NCBI RefSeq assembly: GCF_013085465.1
Contig: NZ_CP049838.1
Coordinates: 6,324,001-6,388,000, forward strand
Length of the DNA: 64,000 nt
From: Streptomyces asoensis
GTDB lineage: Bacteria > Actinomycetota > Actinomycetes > Streptomycetales > Streptomycetaceae
Direction: 5' to 3'
The notes beneath the pieces are model-generated. The model did no database searches. It was not told the DNA's origin and saw only the letters and a list, made by a program, of their open reading frames with translations. A program made the position numbers and the translations under genes. Of the stretch, positions 33,160-41,073 are shown in pieces (the stretch's first letter is position 1; each line of letters starts with the position of its first letter).

Positions 33160-34428
33160 ATGACGGCCATGACGACGACCGAGGTGTCGATACAGGAGGA
33201 CGTCCCTCTCCAGGTCAACGCGCTCCAGGCGATGTGCCGACAGGTGTTCGGGTTCCGGCTGGCCATGATCGCGGTCGCCGCCCCGGCGGCCCTCCTCAAC
33301 GCCGCCCCGGGCCTGGGCACCCGCCTGGTGGGCGCGGCCGTGGTCGTCACCTTCATGGGGTCCTACGTCCTCTTCCGCGACTGGGAGCGCTTCGGCCCCC
33401 TCCTCCTGCGCCACCCCTCCCTGCTGGCCGTGGACACCCTGTTCGGCACCCTGCTGCTGATCTCGGCGGGGCCGGACACCACGCTCGCCTACGTCAGCGT
33501 CTGCACCCCGCTGCTGGCCGGCATCGTCTACGGCTGGCGGGGCGCCGCCTGTTTCGCGTCCCTCCAGTCGCTGATCCTGCTGCTGGTCCACGCGACCCTC
33601 GTGCGGGAGGCCGGCGTGAGCCTCGCCGAGAGACTGCTGCTGCCGGGCCTCTGCGTCATCACCGGTGCGATGGGCTCGTCGCTGCGCCATCTGATGCTCC
33701 GCTTCGGCGCGGCCACCCTGGCCCTGACCGCCGTGAAGGCCCGGCTGGCCGGCACCGAGGCGGTCGCCGCCGAACGCGCCCGACTGGCCCGCGAGATGCA
33801 CGACTCCGTGGCCAAGACGCTGCACGGGGTGGCTCTCGCCGCGGACGCCCTGGCCCGTTCGGCGGGCTCGCCGGGCATGGACCCGGTCATCGTGCGGCAA
33901 CACGCCGAACTGGTCGCCCGCGCCGCGCGCCGCGCCGCCGCCGAGTCCCGCGAGCTCCTCACCGACCTCCGCCGGCAGTCGGACCCGGCGCAGGACGTCG
34001 ACATCCTGCCCGAACTGGCCGCCCACGCGGATGTGTTCGGGGACCGGACGGGTCTGCCGGTCAGCTACCACACCTCCGGCGACCGTGCGACGCTCCCTGT
34101 CCCCTCCGCGGTGGCCCGACAGCTCCTGACGATCACCTCGGAGGCCATGGAGAACGCCCACCGCCACGCGGCCCCGACCCATGTGGAGGTGCGAGCGGCC
34201 GTGAACGGCGAGCTCCTCACCCTGAGCGTCCGCGACGACGGCCGTGGCATCCCGCCCGGCGCCACCCTCGAACAGCTGCGCCGCACCGGCCACTTCGGCC
34301 TGGTCGGCATGACCGAGCGGGCCGCCTCCGTCGGCGCCCGCATCCGCATCGGCCACGGCCTCGACTCCCGGGGCACCGAGGTGCGCCTGGAACTCCCGCT
34401 GGCCGCGCTCACAGAGGAGGTCGTCTGA
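33160..34428 (+). CDS. Sensor histidine kinase, NarL-type, inside the Tad operon
   Basis: 422 residues. About five N-terminal membrane helices (about 30-165) form the sensor part. The HisKA_3 dimerisation domain carries the phospho-accepting His214 in REMHDSVAKTLHG. The HATPase domain follows with ENAHRHA (N box), DDGRGIP (G1) and GHFGLVGMTERA. It autophosphorylates in response to an unknown envelope or membrane signal. The stop overlaps the response-regulator ATG (TGATG). Being within the pilus operon, it probably times pilus expression or responds to pilus state. Confidence 0.92.
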   Translation: MTAMTTTEVSIQEDVPLQVNALQAMCRQVFGFRLAMIAVAAPAALLNAAPGLGTRLVGAAVVVTFMGSYVLFRDWERFGPLLLRHPSLLAVDTLFGTLLLISAGPDTTLAYVSVCTPLLAGIVYGWRGAACFASLQSLILLLVHATLVREAGVSLAERLLLPGLCVITGAMGSSLRHLMLRFGAATLALTAVKARLAGTEAVAAERARLAREMHDSVAKTLHGVALAADALARSAGSPGMDPVIVRQHAELVARAARRAAAESRELLTDLRRQSDPAQDVDILPELAAHADVFGDRTGLPVSYHTSGDRATLPVPSAVARQLLTITSEAMENAHRHAAPTHVEVRAAVNGELLTLSVRDDGRGIPPGATLEQLRRTGHFGLVGMTERAASVGARIRIGHGLDSRGTEVRLELPLAALTEEVV

Positions 34429-35219
34429 TGCCGGACCGACCGCCCCACCACCCCGGCGCCGAGCAGCCGCTCTTCCCGCCACCACCCAGGCCCTGCCCCG
34501 TGCGCGTGGTCGTGGCCGACGACAACCCGGTGGTCCGAGCGGGCCTGACCGCCCTGCTCTCCGGCCGGGAGGACATCACGGTCGTCGCACAGGCGGCGGA
34601 CGGCCGCGAGGCCTACGAGGCGGCCTGTCTGCACCGCCCCGACGTCGTCCTCCTGGACGTCCGCATGCCCGGCGTGGACGGACTCTCCGCCCTTCCGCAC
34701 CTGGCGCGGATCGCCCGGGTCGTGATGCTGACGTACAGCCACGAGGCCGAGATCGTCCAGGAGGCCCTGCGCGGTGGGGCCGGGGGCTATCTCGTCCACG
34801 GGGAGTTCACCGTGGAGGAGTTGGTGTCGGCGGTGCGGGACGTCACCCGGGGCCGTGCCCACTTCACCCCGACGGCGGCGACAGCGGTGCTGGCACATCT
34901 GCGAAGCGATGCGACTGCACACGTAAAAGCGGACCCATCTCCCCTATTTTCCACGACTTCCACGGAAGCGCTTTCGCAGTTGCAACCAATCGTGAGACAG
35001 TCGTCCTCGGTGTTCAGGGCGGGGTTCCAACTCAGCGCGAGGGAGGCGGAGATCATGGACCTCATCGCGTCGGGCATGAACAACCAGCAGATCGCCGCCA
35101 CCTGCTTCATCAGCGAGAAGACGGTCAAGAACCACATCAACCGCATCTTCGCCAAGCTGCACAGCAGCAGCCGCTCCGAGGCCGCGGCCAAGTGGCTGGG
35201 CACGGCGGTGACCTCATGA
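34428..35219 (+). CDS. LuxR/NarL-type response regulator of the Tad locus
   Basis: 263 residues. A proline-rich 22-residue N-terminal extension is followed by the receiver domain (phospho-acceptor Asp77 in VVLLDVRMPG). An unusual low-GC linker comes next (about residues 160-198, 34905-35025). The C-terminal LuxR helix-turn-helix is LSAREAEIMDLIASGMNNQQIAATCFISEKTVKNHINRIF in outline. GAGGAGG lies 7 bases before ATG. It should act with the overlapping kinase gene. The probable targets are the pilin gene directly downstream or the whole Tad operon. Confidence 0.92.
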   Translation: MPDRPPHHPGAEQPLFPPPPRPCPVRVVVADDNPVVRAGLTALLSGREDITVVAQAADGREAYEAACLHRPDVVLLDVRMPGVDGLSALPHLARIARVVMLTYSHEAEIVQEALRGGAGGYLVHGEFTVEELVSAVRDVTRGRAHFTPTAATAVLAHLRSDATAHVKADPSPLFSTTSTEALSQLQPIVRQSSSVFRAGFQLSAREAEIMDLIASGMNNQQIAATCFISEKTVKNHINRIFAKLHSSSRSEAAAKWLGTAVTS

Positions 35220-35339
35220 GACTCCGCCGGACACTGTGCCGGACCTCCGACTGGGCCCGGGATTGGGCCCAGGGACCCTTCTCCGAGGTGGACACACGGT
35301 CATACGTTGCCGGTCACGCCACCGATGGAGAGGAACGCC

Positions 35340-35576
35340 ATGAGCGACCTGCTGCTGAAGACCGCCGTCGCGGCCAAGGTCCGGGTGAGCGGCTGGACGA
35401 ACACGACGGTGCGGGCCGTACGCCGCCGCGCCGACAACGACAGGGGACAGACCGCCGTCGAGTACCTGGGCATCATCGCGGTGGTGGTGGCGATCGTGGT
35501 CCTGATCGCCAACACGAACCTGGGCCAGACGATCGTCGACAAGCTGAGGACACAGATCGAAAGGGTGGCCCCCTGA
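35340..35576 (+). CDS. Flp-type prepilin
   Basis: 78 residues. A charged leader (about 1-36) ends in DNDRG, then QTAVEYLGIIAVVVAIVVLI. Cleavage after Gly36 would leave Glu at +5 and Tyr at +6, the hallmark of Flp prepilins. A short hydrophilic tail follows. It would be the main subunit of the pilus built by TadABC. A 120-base gap after the regulator gene leaves room for a separate promoter, sensible for a highly expressed pilin. No prepilin peptidase gene is in the window. Confidence 0.85.
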   Translation: MSDLLLKTAVAAKVRVSGWTNTTVRAVRRRADNDRGQTAVEYLGIIAVVVAIVVLIANTNLGQTIVDKLRTQIERVAP

Positions 35577-36217
35577 TCCGACCTCGCGGGTACGGCGACG
35601 CAGGGCAGGTCTTCCCCATCTACATCGTGGTGGTGGCGGGCCTGCTCTTTCTGGCGTTCGCGTACTTCGCGGTCGGCCAGGCGGCGGTGAACCGCAACGG
35701 CGCGCAGACGGCCGCCGACGCGGCGGCGCTGGCGGCGGCTCAGGAGACGAGGGACCAGCTCGCGGACAAGTGGGTCGGCGCCGTCCTCGATCCCACGCAG
35801 TGGCAGAACATCTTCGAGGGGGACGTGGAATTGGCTCCCGCATGCTGGCGCGCCTATGAGCTTGCGGCGCAGAACGACGCCAGTGTGGACGCCTGTCAGG
35901 ACGGCCTCCGGACCACAGTCGAGGTTCGGGCGAACAAGTCGGCGGGTGACTCCGTAATTCCCGTTACGAGCACCACGAGGGCACACGCCTTCGCCACCGC
36001 CGTGATCGACTCCTTGTGCACGTTCGAGCCACCGGTTCAGCCGTCGGGCGAGCCCTCCGGTGAGCCGTCGGGTGAGCCGCCGGGCGAGGATGCCGAGAAC
36101 GACGTACTGCCGACACTCACCTGCAAGGACGGGGAGGAGTGGGAACTGGACCCGGACGATCTCACCGATCTGCCCGGACCCGAGGACCTCTTCGAAGTCC
36201 ACCTGGCCACCGACTGA
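35573..36217 (+). CDS. TadG-like protein with N-terminal membrane helix and PSGE repeats
   Basis: 214 residues if translation starts at the CTG that overlaps the pilin stop (CTGA). No ATG or GTG is available in frame near the similarity start. GDAGQVFPIYIVVVAGLLFLAFAYFAVGQA is a TadE/TadG-type N-terminal helix, followed by the NRNGAQTAADAAALAAAQE segment common in these proteins. The Cys-containing extracellular part ends in a PSGE repeat (about residues 152-164). It is probably a pilus-associated envelope protein. The start codon is the main uncertainty; AAAGGG lies about 7 bases before CTG. Confidence 0.75.
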   Translation: MIRPRGYGDAGQVFPIYIVVVAGLLFLAFAYFAVGQAAVNRNGAQTAADAAALAAAQETRDQLADKWVGAVLDPTQWQNIFEGDVELAPACWRAYELAAQNDASVDACQDGLRTTVEVRANKSAGDSVIPVTSTTRAHAFATAVIDSLCTFEPPVQPSGEPSGEPSGEPPGEDAENDVLPTLTCKDGEEWELDPDDLTDLPGPEDLFEVHLATD

Positions 36218-36257
36218 CGTGCGATCGACGAGTGCAGAAAGAAGCGGAGTGATGAGC

Positions 36258-36833
36258 ATGCGGTTCACTGCGAAAGCCCGCAGGGGGATGGTCGCGCTCA
36301 CGGTCGTGACCGGGCTGGCAGTCGGCTCGGCCGCCTGCGGCAGCGGAGGCGACGACGACAAGAAGCCGCAGAGTTCGTCGTCCGCCTCGCGAACCGGTGG
36401 ATCGCAGCCGAACCCGCAGGAGGGGCAGTCGGAGGAACCGATCGCCGAGCTGAAGGGCCCGAGCGGGCTCCTGCTCCAGATCACCTCGGCCGTGCGCGAC
36501 TCCGGCGGCTTCGTCACCGTGAACGGAGCTCTGAAGAACGACAGCGGGACGAAAGTTGTGATCCCGTCCGCGTTGAGTGGCAACGAGACCGAAATCATCA
36601 ACAATGGTCTCTCGCTGGGTGGCGCGACCCTCGTCGACTCCAAGAGCAAGAAGCGGTACTACGTCCTGCGCGACACCGAAGGCCGTCCCCTCACCACCAC
36701 AGGCTTTTCGGCACTCAAGGCCGGGGAGTCCATCGACGTCTTTCTCCAGTTCCCCGCGCCCCCCGCGAGCTCGACGGACGTCTCCTTCCAACTCCCGCTG
36801 TTCCCCAGCGGGGTCATCAAGATCTCCGGGTGA
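36258..36833 (+). CDS. Putative lipoprotein of the Tad locus
   Basis: 191 residues. The N-terminus (basic, then VALTVVTGLAVGSAAC) fits a lipoprotein signal, with the likely lipidated Cys near residue 28, although the lipobox is weak. A Ser/Gln/Gly-rich linker leads to a beta-rich domain of about 125 residues (LLLQITSAVRDSGGFVTVNG). GGAG is 8 bases before this ATG; a second ATG two codons upstream is too close to it. No family recognised. It overlaps the start region of the OmpA-domain gene, so it is made with it. Confidence 0.75.
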   Translation: MRFTAKARRGMVALTVVTGLAVGSAACGSGGDDDKKPQSSSSASRTGGSQPNPQEGQSEEPIAELKGPSGLLLQITSAVRDSGGFVTVNGALKNDSGTKVVIPSALSGNETEIINNGLSLGGATLVDSKSKKRYYVLRDTEGRPLTTTGFSALKAGESIDVFLQFPAPPASSTDVSFQLPLFPSGVIKISG

Positions 36834-36841
36834 GGCCGAAC

Positions 36842-37459
36842 ATGACCCCACGTCTCACTCTGGCGGTGGCCGCGGCCACCCTCGTGATGGTCGCCATGGC
36901 CCCTGCCGCCGAAGCCGACACCACCCCCAGCGTTCCCCCCGGCACCGAGCCCACCGCCACCGCGCCCGTGGAGGTCGACCCCAACGACCCCGACCTCAAG
37001 CTCCCCGAGGGCGGCACCCTCGCCGAGCCCAAGGTGCTCGACATCAAGCAGGTCGTCGAGGACGAGGCGGGTGAGGAACGCCGGGAGGACACCAACGCGG
37101 ACGTGACGTTCGCGCTCCAGGCCGAGGTCCTCTTCGGCAAGGACAGCGCGAAGCTCGGCGCGGAGGCGAAGTCCCGTATCGCCACGATCGCCGCGGAGAT
37201 CAAGAAGCAGAACAACACCACCGTGGTCCGGGTCTTCGGGTTCACGGACAACCTGGGCTCCTCCGCTCACGGCGACGTCCTGTCGAAGCAGCGGGCGGAC
37301 GCCGTCCAGGCGGAACTCGCGGGCGACCTGAACGACCCGGACATCACCTTCGAGGTCCGCGGCTACGGCGAGCAGTACCCCATCTCCGACAACTCCACCG
37401 AGGCCGGCCGCAAGAAGAACCGCCGGGTGGAGGTCACGTTCCCGCGGACGGCGAGCTGA
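36842..37459 (+). CDS. Secreted OmpA-family (peptidoglycan-binding) protein
   Basis: 205 residues. The signal peptide (LTLAVAAATLVMVAMAPAAEA) ends near residue 26. A Pro/Thr-rich linker leads to an OmpA C-terminal domain (about 85-205): VLFGKDSAKLGAEAKSRI, VFGFTDNLGS and the arginine-containing NRRVEVTF end. Such domains grip peptidoglycan and could anchor the pilus apparatus to the wall. GGTGAGG is 6 bases before the chosen ATG; an in-frame GTG 12 bases earlier overlaps the previous stop (GTGA) and is also possible. The 3' end overlaps the convergent DUF192 gene by 26 bases. Confidence 0.85.
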   Translation: MTPRLTLAVAAATLVMVAMAPAAEADTTPSVPPGTEPTATAPVEVDPNDPDLKLPEGGTLAEPKVLDIKQVVEDEAGEERREDTNADVTFALQAEVLFGKDSAKLGAEAKSRIATIAAEIKKQNNTTVVRVFGFTDNLGSSAHGDVLSKQRADAVQAELAGDLNDPDITFEVRGYGEQYPISDNSTEAGRKKNRRVEVTFPRTAS

Positions 37460-37826
37460 TCCGCACCTTCACCCGCACCCCCACCCGCAACCCCCACGCC
37501 TCCATCGCCCCGGCCGCCGCCTCCAGCACATGCCGGGACCGCAGCCGGGGCAGGCCCAGCCGCCCCGGCCGCATGGTGCGTACGGCGATGACGCGGAGCC
37601 GCCGGTCGAGATACGCGACGTCGATCGGCATGCGCATACGGAAGGTGTGCACGCTGCCGGCGGGCGACAGCAGCAGCGCCCCGTCCACCGAGTCCCGCCC
37701 GAGCAACCCCCGGGTACGGGCCCGGTAGGAGGCGGCGATCTCCAGGGGCACCCGAAGACCGCCCCCGCCCCCGTCGTCCTCGTCGCCCACCACGAGTTCT
37801 CCCCACCCGTCCCGCCAGCGCGCCAT
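37434..37826 (-). CDS. DUF192 (UPF0127) protein
   Basis: 130 residues. The core GLLGRDSVDGALLLSPAGSVHTFRMRMPIDVAYLDRRLRV region is the DUF192 pattern (GLmgR...M.F.MPIDVaFLD). No signal peptide. The function of the family is unknown, though members are often found in Tad-type pilus loci of actinobacteria. It runs against the Tad operon and overlaps the OmpA-domain gene by 26 bases at the 3' ends. Confidence 0.78.
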   Translation of the reverse strand: MARWRDGWGELVVGDEDDGGGGGLRVPLEIAASYRARTRGLLGRDSVDGALLLSPAGSVHTFRMRMPIDVAYLDRRLRVIAVRTMRPGRLGLPRLRSRHVLEAAAGAMEAWGLRVGVRVKVRISSPSAGT

Positions 37827-37916
37827 CCCCGTCTCCCTTCGGTCGTGTCGCTACTCTCTGGTCCCTCCGGAGCCTTCGCACCGTAGCGAGCCGGGACACG
37901 AAGAGGGGACCGTCGT

Positions 37917-38477
37917 ATGCGGAAGATCGTCCTGATGATGTCGATGTCCCTCGACGGGTACATCGAGGGCCCGGACCGTGACATCTCCTGGCACCAGGTC
38001 GACGAGGAACTGCACCAGCACTTCAACGACAAGGTCCGAGAGCTGGGCGGCCTGCTCAGCGGCCGGACCACCCACGAGCTCATGGCCGCCTACTGGCCGA
38101 CCGCGGACGCCGACCCGGACATCCCCGCCACGATGGCCGAGTTCGCCGCCATCTGGCGCGAGATCCCGAAGATCGTGTACTCGCGGACGCTGGAACACGC
38201 CGACTGGAACACCACGATCGTCCGGGACGTCGTCCCCGAGGAGGTCGCGCTGCTCAAGGAGCAGCCGGGCGGCGACCTGGGGCTCAGCGGCGCCGACCTC
38301 GTCGCCGAGTTCCTGCGCCACGGCCTCGTCGACGAGTTCCGTGTCTACGTCCACCCGGTCCTCGTCGGCCGGGGCAAACCCCTGTTCCCGCACACCGACG
38401 CGAGCATCCCGACCACACTCCGCCTGACCGAGACCCACGCCTTCGGCAACGGGGTCGTGCTGCTGCGCTACGCGTGA
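37917..38477 (+). CDS. Dihydrofolate reductase-fold (RibD C-terminal) protein
   Basis: 186 residues, the full RibD_C/DHFR-like fold. MSMSLDGYIEGPDRDISW begins the nucleotide-binding region. LLSGRTTHELMAAYWP, PKIVYSRTLE, GLSGADLVAEFL and VHPVLVGRGKPLF are the usual NADPH-binding strands. A reductase using NADPH in the cytoplasm is likely, with an unknown substrate; true folate reduction is not implied. GAGGGG lies about 9 bases before ATG. Divergent from the DUF192 gene. Confidence 0.88.
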   Translation: MRKIVLMMSMSLDGYIEGPDRDISWHQVDEELHQHFNDKVRELGGLLSGRTTHELMAAYWPTADADPDIPATMAEFAAIWREIPKIVYSRTLEHADWNTTIVRDVVPEEVALLKEQPGGDLGLSGADLVAEFLRHGLVDEFRVYVHPVLVGRGKPLFPHTDASIPTTLRLTETHAFGNGVVLLRYA

Positions 38478-38530
38478 CGGACCGCCGTAAATCGGCGGCA
38501 CCCCCGCGACCCCTCTGCCACCATCCCCGT

Positions 38531-39346
38531 ATGGATGACAAGGACCGGGCCACCGGTGACGCCGGCGACCACGCGGACTCCGCCTTCGAGGCCCTCCTCG
38601 CGGAAGGGGCCGCAGTCCCCACCGAGGGGTGGGACTTCTCCTGGTTCGAGGGACGGGCCACCGAGGAGCGGCCCTCCTGGGGGTACGCGATGTCGCTGGC
38701 CGGACGGCTGGCGGGCGCGAGCGCCGCGCTCGACGTGCAGACCGGGGGAGGGGAGGTCCTGGACTTCGCGCTCGGCCGGGCAGCCCCCAAGGCCCCCGTG
38801 CTCACCGTCGCGACCGAGGGCTGGCCGGCGAACGTCGCCAAGGCCACCGCCCTGCTGAGCCCGCGTGGCATCGCGGTCGTCGCGTCCCCGGAGGACGCCC
38901 CGCTGCCCTTCGCGGACGCCGCCTTCGACCTGGTCGTCAGCAGGCATCCGGTGCGGCCCCTGTGGGACGAGATCGCCCGCGTGCTCCGGCCCGGCGGTAC
39001 CTACTTCGCCCAGCACGTCGGCCCGCGCAGCGTCTTCGAGCTCGTCGAGTACTTCCTCGGGCCGCAGCCGGAGGGGGTGAGCAGCGCCCGGCATCCCGAG
39101 CGCGAGCGCGCGGGGGCGGAGGCGGCGGGGCTGGAGGTCGTCGGCCTGCGGACGGAGCGGCTGCGTGTCGAGTTCCACGACATCGCCGCCGTGGTCCACT
39201 TCCTGCGCAAGGTGGTGTGGATGGTCCCGGGCTTCACGGTGGAGGCCTACCGGCCCCAACTCCGCGCCCTGCACGAGCAGATCGAGGCCGACGGCCCGTT
39301 CGTCGCGCACAGCACCCGCCACCTCTTCGAGGCCCGTCGGCCGTAG
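38531..39346 (+). CDS. Class I SAM-dependent methyltransferase
   Basis: 271 residues. The SAM-binding domain is partly degenerate: VQTGGGEVLDFAL in place of the GxGxG loop. LPFADAAFDLVVSRHP (motif II/post I) and IARVLRPGGTYFAQHVGPRS (motif III) follow. The ATG is preferred because the similar region begins MDDKDRATGD. A GTG overlapping the previous stop would add 19 residues. Substrate unknown. Confidence 0.83.
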   Translation: MDDKDRATGDAGDHADSAFEALLAEGAAVPTEGWDFSWFEGRATEERPSWGYAMSLAGRLAGASAALDVQTGGGEVLDFALGRAAPKAPVLTVATEGWPANVAKATALLSPRGIAVVASPEDAPLPFADAAFDLVVSRHPVRPLWDEIARVLRPGGTYFAQHVGPRSVFELVEYFLGPQPEGVSSARHPERERAGAEAAGLEVVGLRTERLRVEFHDIAAVVHFLRKVVWMVPGFTVEAYRPQLRALHEQIEADGPFVAHSTRHLFEARRP

Positions 39347-39753
39347 TGCGGGATTGGCCAGGAACCGCCCTCCGCCGCCCCGCGTTCCGGCTCCCGCCTC
39401 CACAGAGTTTCCACATCGTTATCGCGGTCGGTTCATATCCCCTGTCGACCTCGCGTAAGTTCTCATTCAGGCAATTCGCGTGCGCAAAGCTGCGTGGACG
39501 TCACCGCGCAGTGGAGGGGGCTGCGCGGTGACGCCCGCGTCAAGCGGACGTTCACGGCCGGGGTAGCCCGTCGGGGGGACGGGCGGACAAGTGGCCAACG
39601 GAGCCTCAAGCCGCTCCAAAACCTCAGCTTCCCTCGGCAATCGTGCCCATTCTCCTGGGAATCCGTTGCGTTCCGGCCATGAACCACCCATGAATGACGC
39701 CTTCCGCGACCACCGGCGCGTCGCCGGACGACTCCGGAGAGTAGTTGTGGCGC
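39347..39753. other. Non-coding stretch upstream of the 6C RNA
   Basis: No convincing gene. The notable feature is the hairpin at 39499-39533. The region is less GC-rich around 39410-39490 than its surroundings, which may mark promoters. Confidence 0.4.
39499..39533. other. Strong 13-bp stem-loop in intergenic region
   Basis: Arms CGTCACCGCGCAG and its perfect complement enclose the loop TGGAGGGGG. No T-run follows, and no gene ends close by (the methyltransferase stop is about 150 bases upstream). It could be part of an untranslated RNA. Confidence 0.5.
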
Positions 39754-39845
39754 GCCGATGCACGCAGCATCACTTACGAAGGGTTATGGTGGAAACCCCC
39801 CCTCGGGCCGGTCCGTCTCCCCCCCACGGACCGGCCCGTTTTTTT
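39754..39845 (+). ncRNA. 6C RNA
   Basis: Two runs of seven cytosines (39796-39802 and 39819-39825) occur in a short segment. The second is the loop of a perfect 13-bp hairpin (39804-39816 with 39826-39838) that ends in seven T residues (39839-39845). This matches the actinobacterial 6C small RNA, defined by two stem-loops with six or more C residues each. In Streptomyces coelicolor, as I recall, the 6C RNA lies next to a uppS-type gene, as it does here. The 5' end is estimated from a TAGTTG -10-like box at 39742 and from the known size of about 90 bases. Confidence 0.8.
39804..39845 (+). terminator. Rho-independent terminator of the 6C RNA
   Basis: 13-bp perfect stem, 9-base C-rich loop and a T7 tail: the only classical T-tailed terminator noticed in the host part of the window. 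Confidence 0.9.
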
Positions 39846-39963
39846 GCCCCGGCACAGTCGCTTGTGCAGGGGCCGCGCCTCCCACCCCCGTCAGCGGCCC
39901 AGGCCCCACAGGGGTAGGCTGCGCCCCGCGGGGACCGCACCGTACGGAGGGGCTGACAATCAC

Positions 39964-40737
39964 GTGAACCTGCGCGACAAGCTGCGCGGCCTTCTGGTCA
40001 GGCTGTACGCACGCCGGGTGGAAGGTCACCTGGACCACGCTCAGGTGCCGAAGCACATCGGCGTCATCATGGACGGCAACCGACGCTGGGCGAAGGCCGC
40101 GGGTTCCACCACCGAGCACGGCCACCGCGCCGGTGCGGAGAAGATCGAGGAGTTCCTCGGCTGGTGCACCGAGACGGACGTCGAGGTCGTCACCCTCTGG
40201 CTGCTGTCGACGGACAACCTCGACCGCCCCGACGACGAACTCGTCCCGCTCCTAGGCATCATCGAGGACGTCGTCCGCACCCTCGCCGCCGACGGCCGCT
40301 GGCGCGTCCACCACGTCGGCACCCCCGACATCCTCCCCTCCCATGTGCAGACCGCCCTGAAGGTCGCCGAGGAGTCCACCTCCCACGTCGACGGGATACT
40401 GGTCAACGTCGCCATCGGCTACGGCGGCCGCCAGGAGATCGCCGACGCCGTGCGCTCGATGATCGTGGACGCGGCGGACCGGGGCACCTCGATGGAGGAC
40501 CTCGCCGACTCCGTCAGCGTCGACCTGATCGGGCGCCACCTCTACACCGGGGCCCAGCCCGACCCCGATCTGGTGATCCGTACCAGCGGCGAGCAGCGGT
40601 TGTCCGGATTCATGCTGTGGCAGACGGCCCATGCGGAGTACTACTTCTGCGAGGTCTTCTGGCCGGCCTTCCGCAAGGTCGACTTCCTGCGGGCCTTGCG
40701 CGACTACGCGGCCCGTCACCGCCGTTACGGCGGCTGA
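39964..40737 (+). CDS. Polyprenyl diphosphate synthase (isoprenyl transferase, UppS family)
   Basis: 257 residues, cis-prenyltransferase fold. The catalytic Asp37 is in HIGVIMDGNRRWAKA. Further conserved parts are TLWLLSTDNLDRP, VAIGYGGRQEIADAV and DLVIRTSGEQRLSGFMLWQTAHAEYYF. It condenses isopentenyl diphosphate into long cis-polyprenyl diphosphates, the lipid carriers for wall polymers. The GTG has GGAGGGG about 12 bases upstream. A short hairpin follows the stop closely. Streptomyces usually has more than one such gene, so this may not be the essential one. Confidence 0.93.
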   Translation: MNLRDKLRGLLVRLYARRVEGHLDHAQVPKHIGVIMDGNRRWAKAAGSTTEHGHRAGAEKIEEFLGWCTETDVEVVTLWLLSTDNLDRPDDELVPLLGIIEDVVRTLAADGRWRVHHVGTPDILPSHVQTALKVAEESTSHVDGILVNVAIGYGGRQEIADAVRSMIVDAADRGTSMEDLADSVSVDLIGRHLYTGAQPDPDLVIRTSGEQRLSGFMLWQTAHAEYYFCEVFWPAFRKVDFLRALRDYAARHRRYGG

Positions 40738-40750
40738 CGCACAAGGCGGC

Positions 40751-40770
40751 GGACGCCTTCGAGGGCGTCC
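40751..40770 (+). terminator. Hairpin after the prenyltransferase gene
   Basis: GGACGCC-TTCGAG-GGCGTCC, perfect 7-bp arms, 13 bases after the stop. Confidence 0.6.
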
Positions 40771-41073
40771 CATGTACCCCGTTCGGGGCGGAAGTAACGA
40801 GGAGTTCACCGGCGCGCCGTCATATGCCGTGGCATGGCGGCGCATGTTCGAGGGCATAAGCCAAGCAGGTCGATGCCCGAACCACGGGTGTCGGATCTCA
40901 GCGGGCGGCACGGGGCCGTCCGCCCGGGAGGCCCTTTTGCACCAGCCCGACCGTGCGGTCACGGCACGGAAGAAGCAGCGGGGGGCCGGTTCTCGGCCCG
41001 TGCGAAGCGGCCGACGACCGGTCCAGCTCCACTCCGTCGCTCCCCGACCTCATCCGAGGGGGTACGTCCTTCC
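40771..41073. other. Non-coding region before phoH-type gene
   Basis: No gene seen. It holds a hairpin GGGCGG...CCGCCC with inner ACGG/CCGT pairing (40903-40925) followed by CCCTTTTGC, which could be a second terminator, and ATGCC/GGCAT symmetry near 40830. The promoter of the PhoH gene should lie in the last 120 bases. Confidence 0.4.

Noticed and set aside
37434..37459. Overlap of OmpA-domain and DUF192 genes as a sign that one is false
   Set aside because: Both proteins have clear family features up to near their ends. A 26-base convergent overlap is acceptable.
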